The translations under genes were made by a program, and so were the position numbers. Positions 54,976-64,000 of a stretch of DNA of 64,000 bases are shown in pieces (positions within the stretch are counted from its first letter, which is position 1; every line of letters starts with the position of its first letter). Where the stretch lies: positions 4,092,001 to 4,156,000 of the forward strand of contig CM026563.1 of NCBI GenBank assembly GCA_015143295.1, given 5' to 3'. The notes under the pieces were generated by a model. It worked only from the letters and a program-made list of their open reading frames with translations, was not told the DNA's origin and ran no database searches. This DNA comes from Tetracentron sinense. Its lineage: Eukaryota > Streptophyta > Magnoliopsida > Trochodendrales > Trochodendraceae.

Positions 54976-55335
54976 ACTAAGAGTAAGATCCGTGGATAAG
55001 TCCACGGATAGATGGTTTCTAGTTCAAGGATTAAAGTCCTGTGGATAACCCATCCGTGAGAAATATCCACGGATAATCAAAATTTCCACGGACAAAAGTC
55101 CGTGAAAATTAGAAGTATCCGTGGATAAAACTCCACAGAGAGAATCTTTCCAGCTGACGGACAAAAGTCCTATTGGCAGTTGGTCCGCGGAAAATATCCA
55201 TGAATACTCAAAATATCCACGGATAAAAGTCCATGAAAATCAAGAGCATCTGTGGACAAAATCCACTGATCAATTTTGAGCTCATAGACAAAAGTACTGT
55301 GGGCAAGCTGTCCGTGGCCATAGACCACGGGCAGT
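54976..55335. repeat. Irregular cluster of TCCGTGGA / TCCACGGA words
   Basis: More than ten copies in both orientations with the spacer ATAAAAG or ACAAAAG, forming many small inverted repeats such as TCCGTGGATAAGTCCACGGA (54989). Confidence 0.85.
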
Positions 55336-56236
55336 GAACCTCCAGTCTGGTTTCCCATGATCGAAGAACTCAAGGGATCTGGCAATGGAACCGGAATTCC
55401 TGCCAGAAATTACATGAAGCCCAAAAGAGCATCCCAGGTTCTCCCTGACCTGGAAAACCCAAGAAATGCAAAACGGGATGCATTTCAAAGGATCCCAGAA
55501 TAAAAAAGATCCAAAAAGGATGCCCGAATGGGCATCCGGTCCATCTGAGTGAGGTTTGAAACCCTTATCCCCATCTGTTAAAAAAATAACATACGGGAAT
55601 AACACTGTTTCTTCCCTTTTATTTGGGTTTGATTAAGGTGAAAGCTCATCGAGAAAGGAAGAACGAATGAAATAAAAAGGGGGGGGGGTGAAGATCCTTC
55701 CTAAAAAAGCAAGTTTTTGAACTCAGAAAGATTTTCTGAGTTCGGAAGGCTAAGGAAGATGAAATGTCTTCCTCAATTTGTATAAGGCATCCTTATAAAG
55801 GATACCTTCTAGTTAGATCCTGACCATCCACTTCGAAATGGATGGTCTAGATGGCTGGGAATCACCTACCATTTTGCTTTAATGGCTGATTAGCTCTGAT
55901 GCTACTGATGCTGATGATGATGATGATGATGTCGTCGGGACTTAGTTAGTCGTAGGATTTTATCCTTTTTTTTGGTGTATAGATGTTCTGGACCCAGTTT
56001 ATGTTGGCTCGTTTTGATATAGAGTAGTACAGAAATGACAGTTTTTTTTTTGCTCTATTGACAACTCTGTGTAAATGCTAACATTTGTAAATGAAAAGTA
56101 CTTAATGCCATTTTTTTGTTGTTGTCTTCAATTGGCCAAGTTCCTATTTTATGCACTGCAGAACATGAGTTATATCAGCCTATCCGTGGCTTCACGAATG
56201 TTTTATGATTAATGATTTTCTAACTTTTTGATGTTG
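55336..56236. other. Intergenic stretch with a short GAT repeat
   Basis: No gene seen. Contains a run of ten Gs (about 55681) and a (GAT)n microsatellite (about 55901-55932). The boundary between element C and the SPT6 pseudogene must lie here but I cannot place it. Confidence 0.4.
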
Positions 56237-57655
56237 AGGGGGCCAATTCCAATCGACGAAATGAGTATAGAAGATGAGAGTGCCTGGATATGTAACCAGC
56301 TTGCAATCGCAATGGTAACTGTGTTTGGTAAGAAGGGAGGTATTTTGGGAACTGATGAAAGACTCGACCTGTCAAAGGAAATTTACAAGAATGACAATGT
56401 AAGGTTCTTGGACTTGCTGCATGTGCAGAAATTTGACGTAAGTATTAGTTGTTTAAAATTGGCCAATCTTTTTTCTATAGTTTTGACCTTCATAATTGCA
56501 TACCCACCATTTGGTCATCTTTGTTATAGATTCCTTTCATTGCCATGTATCGGAAGGAGGATTGCCTGAGCCTATTGAAAGACCCAGAGCTAGATAAGAC
56601 AGATAATGAAGATACGGATAGAATGGAGAGAACACCTACACTAAAGTGGGACAAAGTTAATTGTAATTGTCATGGAACTGATGAATGCATAATACTTGCG
56701 TAGAATGAAGTAAATTTGCTATTAGTGAACCGACAATATACAGTGATGAAGGGCTAACAATGCTTCTTTCCAGGTACTTTGGGTCATCCAGGACTTGGAC
56801 TAAAAATTGCCGCTTCTTCAGAAGCTTAAGAGTGCTCTCCAAGTATACTACATTAAGTGCTTTGAAGAAGTATCTAGAAGGATTTACGATGAAACAAGGT
56901 TTCCTCCGAATCAGCAGCTTTTTGCAGTAATTACCAAGTCTCTCAAGTCTGCTGAATCTGAAAGAGAGGTTGATGATGTTGACTCTAAGTTCAACATGCA
57001 TTTCCCTCCGGGTGAAGTGGGCATGGACAAAGGACCATTTAAGAGGCCAAAGAGGAAATCACATTATAATGTATGTGGTAAGGCTGGGCTATGGGAAATT
57101 GCAAACAAGTTTGGCCATAACTCTGAGCAATTTGGATTGCTTATAACTCTAGAAAAGATACATTATGTATTCCTTGACTTTTAAATTTGTAATCGTTTGA
57201 GCAAAAGCGCATCACAAACTTTATTTGATCGTATGATGCTTATTTTAAGGGCCTGGTTTGTCATTGGTTGGTAATGTTCTGTCACCAAATGAGATTTGAG
57301 GATGCACAGTGGCTTCTTATCAAAAAGGCTGATGAAGAGAAGTTCCTTCAAGTTACTATAAATTGCTAGAACATATTCTAAATAAGTAGATAAGTGACTA
57401 ATGATTACTATCTCAGTGATGGTGTTAGTATAGAATCTTTTGGACAACATTGTCCTGTCATCGATTAAATCTTCCTATGTTTTATTTTTAGATCACCAAA
57501 TGAGATTTGAGGATGCACAGTGGCTTCTTATCCAAAAGGCTGAAGAAGAGAAGTTCCTTCAAGTTACTATTAAATTGCCAGAACATATTCTAAATAAGTA
57601 GATAAGTGACTAATGATTACGACCTCAGTGATGGTGTTAGTATACAAGCTTTTGG
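56237..57655 (+). pseudogene. SPT6: SPT6-like transcription elongation factor, degenerate fragment
   Basis: SPT6 is a histone chaperone that travels with RNA polymerase II. Exon-like parts: 56237-56437 (IDEMSIEDESAWICNQLA, FLDLLHVQKFD), 56530-56655 (IPFIAMYRKEDCLSLLKDPE) and 56774-57150 (VLWVIQDLD, then KSALQVYYIKCFEE, SEREVDDVDSKFNMHFPPGE, FKRPKRKSHYNVC). The first two joints have normal GT and AG sites in phase. Then an exon (RFEDAQWLLI, EEEKFLQVTI) appears twice, at 57283-57443 and 57494-57655. Damage: TAA at 56801-56803, a lost donor after the third exon, missing downstream exons, and several stops in both exon copies. N- and C-terminal parts are absent. Most likely a captured or duplicated gene fragment. 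Confidence 0.88.
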
Positions 57656-57656
57656 A

Positions 57657-59190
57657 GTGAAAAAAATTGGGTGCAACTCTATTGGAGAGGGTGCAACTAA
57701 GGTGCAACTCCAATTAGCCCTGAGACCTCCGAAACCGATTGACGTTGGCCCTAAGAGTCCAAAATCCAAATTTCCTCAAAGATGACCCCATTTTTTTTTA
57801 TGAAAGGCTTCAATGTATCCCAAAGAGTGAAAAAAACCTTGGGTGAAACTCTATTGGGGAAGGTGCAACTAAGGTGCAACTCCAATTATCCCTGAGGCCT
57901 CCGAAACCGACCGACGTTGGCCCTATGAGTCCAAAATCAAAATTTCCTCAAAGATGACCCCATTTTTTTTTATTAAAGGCTTAATGTATCCCAAAGAGTG
58001 AAAAAAATCTTGGGTCAAACTCTATTGGGGAGGGTGCAACTAAGGTGCAACTCCAATTAGCCCTGAGGCCTTCGAAACCGACAGACGTTGGCCCTATGAG
58101 TCCAAAATCCAAATTTCCTCAACGATGACCCCATTTTTTATGATGAAAGGCTTCAATGTATCCCAATGAGTGAAAAAAACCTTGGGTTCAAATCTATTGG
58201 GGAGGGTGCAACTAAGGTGCAACTCCAATTAGCCCTGAGACCTCCGAAACCAACCGAAGTTGGCCCTCCAAATTTCCTCAAAGATGACCCCATTTTTTAT
58301 GATGAAAGACTTCAATGTATCCCAATGAGTGAAAAAAACCTCGGGTACAACTCTATTGGGGAGTGTGCAACTAAGGTGCAACTCCAATTAGCCCTGAGGC
58401 CTCCGAAACCGACCGACGTTGGCCCTATGAGTCCAAAATCCAAATTTCCTCAAAGATGACCCCATTTTTTATGATGAAAGGCTTAAATTTATCTCAATGA
58501 GTGAAAAAAACCCTTGGGTTCAACTCTATTGGGGAGGGTGCAACTAAGGTGCAACTCCAATTAGCCCTGAGACCTCCGAAACCGACCGACGTTGGCCCTA
58601 AGAGTCCAAAATCCAAATTTCCTCAAAGATGACCCCATTTTTTATGATGAAAGGCTTCAATGTATCACAAGGAGTGAAAAAAACCTTGGGTATAACTCTA
58701 TTGGGGATGGTGCAACTAAGGTGCAACTCCAATTAGCCCTGAGACCTCCGAAACAGACCGAAGTTGGCCCTAAGAGTCCAAAATCCAAATTTCCTCAAAG
58801 ATGACCCCATTTTTTTTTATGAAAGGCTTCAATGTATCCCAATGAGTGAAAAAAACCTTGGGTGAAACTCTATTGGGGAGGGTGCAACTAAGGTGCAACT
58901 CCAATTAGCCCTGAGACCTCCGAAACGGACCGACGTTGGCCCTAAGAGTCCAAAATCCAAATTTCCTCAAAGATGACCCCATTTTTTTTTATGAAAGGCT
59001 TCAATGTATCCCAAAGAGTGAAAAAAACCTTGGGTGAAACTCTATTGGGGAGGGTGCAACTCCAATTAAGCCTAAGGTATCTGAAACAGACCAAAGTTGG
59101 ACCTAAGAGACCAAAATATAAATTTCCAGAAAGCTGACCCACTATTTTTTGATTAAAGGCTTCAATATATCCCTTGGGTGCAACCCTTAA
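57657..59190. repeat. About 171-bp tandem array, nine copies
   Basis: Units begin GTGAAAAAAA at 57657, 57827, 57998, 58170, 58329, 58501, 58674, 58846 and 59018. The period is 170-173 except one unit of 159. Each has GGTGCAACTAAGGTGCAACT, a CCTCCGAAACCGACC stretch and GATGACCCCATTTTTT. Internal units are very alike; the last is diverged and shortened. It starts directly at the end of the second SPT6 exon copy. The monomer length is that of many nucleosome-phased plant satellites. Confidence 0.93.
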
Positions 59191-59229
59191 GTTCTGTGTT
59201 TCCCTTGAATTAAAAAATATATATATTTA

Positions 59230-59560
59230 ATGTACATCTCGCTCGAGCGAGTATATAGTTTGCTCGAGCGAACATCAAACTGTCGTAGTGTTTTATCGAA
59301 GGTCACTCGAGCTAGATTTGAACTCGCTCGAGCGAGTTGTATTCTGTTATGAACATACGCCTTTTCTTCCAACCCCGCTCGAGTGGTATTGAAACTCACT
59401 TGAGCGAGTTCATTTCGGTGATCCTGATAATTTCCTGATGCATTTTTCACTAGTTCGCTCGAGCGAGATTGATGCTCGCTTGAGCGAGAATGCTTATGTT
59501 CCTCAAAAACCTGTAATGAAGTTATTTTCGATCTCCTCGAGTGTCATGTATATGCGCACA
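59230..59560. repeat. Cluster of CTCGCTCGAGCGAG palindromes
   Basis: About nine copies, perfect and degenerate, centred on XhoI sites CTCGAG and separated by 15-50 bp of AT-rich sequence. Similar in style to the GATCGATCGG clusters in the element B LTRs, so it may be the remnant of another LTR. Confidence 0.8.
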
Positions 59561-60793
59561 AGCGATAATACATCGAATTACTAATTTCGCCCCTACTTAC
59601 AATGACATTCTTTCTGACTTTAACAATATTACATGATATAATTATATAATTGTGAACATTTGGTTGGGAGTGGCACTTGTGAAATACAAAATTTCATATC
59701 AATGTCAACTATAAAAATCATATATAAGACTAGTCGCATGAATCCTTGAACAATTCAAATTTTACAAGGGCTGACACCGTTACAATGCCTTTCCCCAAAA
59801 TTTAAATACAACATGTCACCCCCTTTCTACCATTACAAGCAACACAACTCTTGAGTCAAAATTGGAAGCAATGCCCCTATGTTTTTATAAAACATGTCAC
59901 CCCCTATCTACCACCGTTACAATGCCTTTCTCCATGCTGCCTATGTTTTCCTCCATTGCACCTTTGCTCCCAATCCACGCTTGCAAGCAACACACCGTGC
60001 AAGACGAGTCTTCTTCTTCCTGAGTCACAATTCAAACACACCAATATGAATAAGCATTTTGATATTTGTTTGCAAATAAGTGACGCAACAAACAATTTTA
60101 AATAGTAATATAACCCAAAGATGACAAAAATACAATTAGAAATAGTATGATAACTCAAGGATGACATCTATAATTTCGAATAGTATCACAATCCAACAAA
60201 AAATATACATCACTCATCACTGACTTTCCAAAGTCAATTCCTCTAATCTAGATGCATGCAATAATGGCTCACTCCTCATTCTTGGTATACACAAAACCAT
60301 GACACTCCTATTTCCAACAAACAATATTCAGCGGCTGCTCTCACCTTAAAGTTGAAGTGAGGTGAATGAAAGGAAAAAAACATCACCAACAACAATGGAC
60401 CCACTATCACGGACGATCCTGCAAAAACACCAAACATGTTTAGTGGAGATAGCAAGTCAATCTCATCAATGATCCTCAGTAAGTGACTATAACAACATTC
60501 TTACTCGATTTAGTGGAGATAGCAATAGAGACAACTATCTTATCCATGTACGCTTCAATATCTCCCAGCTTGCAAATACGAATTTATCATTAATTGATAA
60601 CAGAAAATCAGCTTTTAGTATGTAACACCAAACATGAAGACATACTTGACTGAATGGGATACTAATAGGCTCTCCATCCTAGTACTCGATGTAGCCGATC
60701 ATAAATATCCCACAATCCGTATTGTAAAATGTAAACATTTTAACGACGAAATAGAAAACGCTAAAACGAATTACTTAGATATGAGGGGATTAT
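59561..60793. other. Intergenic DNA, nothing firm
   Basis: AT-rich. ACATGTCACCCCC occurs twice (about 59812 and 59894) with neighbouring words shared, a weak duplication. Remains of the 3' end of the Ulp1-like gene may extend into 60600-60793 but are unreadable. Confidence 0.4.
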
Positions 60794-63595
60794 TTACGAG
60801 TTTTCTTGTTGTGGTACGCTCTTCTCGTATTCACAATTCCAGTCTCTAAAATTATAAGAAAGGCCACCTTGCGATTGTTTCCCTTCAAACACATATTCTA
60901 ATCCCGCCAACTGAATAATCAATGAATGAAGGCATGACTAATGGAGGCTATCTGACATCACAACATAAAATTAAATTAATTTTTTTTATACTTACAAGTG
61001 TGCGTATTTCTAGTGCAATTTGCTCAGTCTGGCATGGAATCATTGAATCTAGTATTGTAACCTTCCTACGAAGGAGGTCAACCTCTACCAAAAACCAATG
61101 GACCCCACTCCGATTTACGGGTATAAAGACCTATCAAAATACGAATATTCAAATATTACAATTGATTCCATTTAAATTCAAAATACAATTAAAAATTTGT
61201 TAAACATGCGAAGAACAATAAAGTGTACCCGATCACTCTCATAGATGTCAAAGTCAGCGGAGTTTCTGCGAACAAGGACCCCAGAAAAAAACTTGCGCTC
61301 CATCACACATTTTCTCATGAATTGGTGTAGATGGGAGGACCCGTAGTAGGTTCTCTTCTGATGTGGAGGTCCTGATTCACGTTGTTGGTTGTCAAGGATG
61401 CGCATATATGCATCAATAACCTACAAAATAAAGAAAATGAGTTATAATTTTCGTCTTATGTTACACCCAGAGTTACAAATTATTTAACGTGCATTGTTGA
61501 TAGACTCACCATATCATCCAACAGGCCACCGGGCTCTAATGTCTTAAAAGCAGCTCAATAGACAAATGCCTCGTCTATGCGTACCACGATGTCACTGCAT
61601 TAATTCAGACAATAATCAATAGATTATAACCATAGGTATATAATGGTTTAAGACAATAATCAAATTAGTAGCTTACCTCTTACTATGAATACCATCACAG
61701 TGTTGAGCCTCGTCAACTGTAGCTTTTTGAGAAGCAGTCAAGCTCGGAAAAAGGGAAGGCTGTGTTGGGTGTCGAGCAAGGGCAGAAATCACTTTTTGCA
61801 ACTTGATCCTCTGCTGGGTCGGTAACTCATCGGCATATGATTTAGAACACTTTGTTTTATGTGTTCTCCTCTTAACCCGACTATTAATTGCAACTCGTTT
61901 TGCCACTGTGCTGCCTAACATGTTCATCTCCTTTGAGTCAGATCTCAAGAACAATAATCGCTCTGCACTGCCAATTGCCATAGAATGGACGGCAGCTAAC
62001 GGGTACATGCAACAAATCTTAGTACTCAAAAGTGGATTTTAGCACATGAATATAAAAATAAAATAAACTACACATTTACATACCTCGTTTCACAGGACTT
62101 TCAGCAACATATATCGACTCATGTACAGATCTTTCGTTGAACTCATTTTCTGTTGAGGTTTCTTTCTTAGATAGCTGCTCTCGGAGGGCCTCAATAATAG
62201 TATTCTGTGTATCAATCTTCTGGCGAAGATCCTCAATAACACAGGACATCTGGGTATCGGGCAGCTCCCTTCATGCAAGTTCTTTCTCCACTTCAGCACG
62301 CCAAGCTTCATGCTCACCAACAATGCGCTGCAAGTCTGAGATTTGCTCCAAGGCTTTTGGTAAGAGTTCTGTAAGGTCATTATGCTACTCCCATGTGGAA
62401 AATAAACAAATTAGTTATAGTTTGCTAAGGCATCAATTAAAATACTTGAACTTCAATAAGGTGCATCAAATAAAATGAAAGTGCACACATGTAGATGCTC
62501 ATCTTTCACTCCGGAATTTAAATTAGGCAAGCCTTCAGAAAGCACCAACAATGGCTGCTCATTGTCCTCATTGCCTCTCTCATCCAACTGTGTAGACAAG
62601 TCACAAGGGAGGATCTGCAATAACATTTCAAATTCAAATCACGGATACAATTGGTGATGATAACATCAAATACGAATGTGACGAGAATCACCTCAACCGA
62701 ATCCTCAGCCCCATCCTCAGGAAGTCTTTTCAATAATCGCTTCACTTCCTTCAATTGTTTTTCTTTAACGATAGGATGAAGATATAACACCAACTCTTTA
62801 GGTTGACTGAGGTACTTTTCCCTTAAAGTGAACATTTCTTCTGTCCAACTTAAGAACCGCGGGATTTGTTGTCTTAACAACCTCTTTTCACGCTCTTGTA
62901 TTGGCCCCACGTGCTCCATGTACCAATACTAGTTAATAGAAAAGGATATCGGATTAAATGCTTATAAATAAATATTACAATGTTTAAAAAATGGAACAAA
63001 GAAAACCTGTAAAAACAAAACAAAACCCCCAACATTTGCCACTTTTCCATCCTTCACTCTGCAGATAGCCTCTACAAGTCTGGAGTATGCAAATTCGCCC
63101 CATGCAATCTTTCTAACAGTTTTCATATCAACCAAGGTATGAAGATACTTATCTGACACATATTGTTTGGCGTGAGGGACAAACAACGTGCATAGTACAT
63201 AGAGGATGAATGTCCTTTGGAAGCCCTCACCGCTGTCATCTACTTTCAACATCTTCTCCAAGGTCGCCTTGTAAATATAACCTCCTTTAACTTCATAACG
63301 ATCGCATAACTCTCTAATTGACTCCTTCTTTCCCTCCAAAACGATTTGCGATCCAACCACCGGCAACCCGAAACACAATACCATATTTGTAAGAGATATG
63401 GGTACTGTAATATTGTCCACTATGACTGCACAACTTTTCGGAGAGTAGTGTTGCACAACGAAGTCGATAATATGGCGTCGCAAATGAATCTTCTCATGTA
63501 TTTGCAACAAAGAACCTAGGCCAATGCTACAAATAGCATCTTTCTGTTCATTTGAAAATTTCTTCACGACGTTGTAAAATGCAGACAATGAACAC
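60794..63595 (-). pseudogene. Ulp1-like (C48) cysteine protease gene, nine exons, inactivated
   Basis: Ulp1-type enzymes cut SUMO; in plants such genes, fused to an N-terminal domain like this one, are often cargo of Mutator-like elements. Predicted minus-strand exons: 63007-63588, 62692-62928, 62489-62614, 62084-62384, 61677-62017, 61510-61594, 61229-61420, 60996-61130 and 60794-60910, most with proper GT and AG sites. Exon 1 has FSNEQKDAICSIGLGSLLQI and VLCFGLPVVGSQI. Exon 7 has VIDAYMRILDNQQ and SADFDIYESD. Exon 8 has the catalytic His in SGVHWFLVEVDLL and Asp in VTILDSM. Exon 9 reaches VPQQENS with the Gln, then TAA, so the Cys of the expected DCG is missing. In-frame TGA codons lie at 62271-62273 and 61555-61557. 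The 5' end is cut by the LTR at 63596. Confidence 0.8.
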
Positions 63596-64000
63596 TGTGA
63601 GCGAGAAATTCATCTTTGCTTTTCAAATTTCCTCCATTGTTGTATGGAGTTTTATTGTTTATTGTGGGGGACTATCCTTCCAATCTGAGTAAACTCAAAC
63701 TGTTAAATTACCTTCCCTGTATCGGGGAAGAACCTCTGATTGAGATGAAGAATAAAAAGAAGAACAAGATTTTGAAAAAAGTATATGTATTTATTCAATG
63801 GGGTTGCCCAATTCCCATGTAGGCGTTACAAGTGCCTCATTGAGGTCTTTTCAAGAAAAGAAAAAGAATGGTAGCCATGTATGAGGGCTCACCTTGTATC
63901 CTCCATATCGAGGGAGTCTTCTTCTTCAGTTGCTGTGTTTGCTGCTGCTTGAAAGGGAGGAGAAAGTATTTTCTCTTTTTTTTCTAGGTTTTTCCCGTAT
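63596..64000 (-). repeat. Second LTR of the element C family, running off the window
   Basis: Matches 52211-52615 with a few indels and substitutions. The sequence to its left is Ulp1 pseudogene, not a PBS, so this is the 3' LTR of another minus-strand copy lying mostly beyond the window, or a solo LTR. Confidence 0.85.

Larger units (their letters stand above)
52211..55335 (-). repeat. Element C 5' LTR; right limit uncertain
   Basis: The inner edge is sharp: TGTGAGCGAG at 52211 next to the PBS, and the first 400 bases recur at 63596-64000 in a different flank. A TATA box is at 52655-52668 on the minus strand. I place the right limit at about 55335 because CCGTGG-type repeats typical of element C continue to there. 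No second full copy, terminal CA or target duplication confirms it; the LTR could end earlier or reach about 55900. Confidence 0.6.

Noticed and set aside
55675..55700. Poly-G run followed by TGAAGATCC, resembling a plus-strand polypurine tract and LTR start
   Set aside because: No second copy of the following sequence, no PBS and no matching element in that orientation; likely a chance homopolymer.
57657..59190. CRISPR-like regularly spaced repeats here and in the other arrays
   Set aside because: Units are contiguous tandem repeats without unique spacers, in plant nuclear DNA. No CRISPR array is expected or present.

Overview
The window reads as transposon-dense nuclear DNA of a flowering plant. 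It holds no intact host gene that I can support. Plant origin is indicated by Ty3/gypsy retrotransposons of two plant lineages (Tat and Tekay/Del chromovirus), a plant mobile domain (PMD) gene, a degenerate copy of the elongation factor gene SPT6 whose sequence resembles plant SPT6-like proteins, and a Ulp1-type protease gene of the kind often carried by plant Mutator-like elements. The species cannot be told from the sequence.

Layout. 1-5258: AT-rich flank with a possible solo LTR-like transcription unit (about 760-2760) and a MITE-like block of GATACGG repeats (3918-4392). 5259-40766: element A, a minus-strand Tat-lineage retrotransposon bounded by LTRs and a 5-bp target duplication ACAAC (5254-5258 and 40767-40771). 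Read on the minus strand it has 5' LTR, PBS, gag, protease, RT, RNase H, archaeal-type RNase H, integrase, then an antisense PMD gene on the plus strand, a 119-bp tandem array, polypurine tract and 3' LTR. A is split in its RT region by element B, a minus-strand Tekay-type chromovirus with 2541-bp LTRs. B appears as a tandem LTR-internal-LTR-internal-LTR array (about 19126-34676). The complete unit 24455-34676 has open gag and pol reading frames. About 4.4 kb of A (14642 to about 19080) is also present twice, as the unoccupied B target site on the left and the flank of B on the right. The left junction (about 18560-19970) is full of small indels, so the duplication may be an assembly artefact joining two haplotypes.

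40772-43819 is intergenic with short repeats. 43820-52210 is element C, a second and more decayed Tat-type element (minus strand) with a long extra coding region upstream of gag, truncated at its 3' end where an RNase H piece lies inverted. Its LTR starts at 52211. Its right end is not visible, but arrays of a CCGTGG-containing word run from its coding region to about 55335. 56237-57655 is an SPT6 pseudogene with a duplicated exon. It runs directly into a nine-copy tandem array of about 171 bp (57657-59190), then a cluster of CTCGAGCGAG palindromes. 60794-63595 is a nine-exon Ulp1-like protease pseudogene on the minus strand, cut by a second LTR of the C family at 63596.

The most notable points are a predicted 133-bp spliceosomal intron exactly at the gag-pol boundary of element B, the antisense PMD gene of element A with its own TATA box and introns, the questionable 20-kb duplication, the inverted RNase H block of element C, and the SPT6 pseudogene joined to a satellite-like array.
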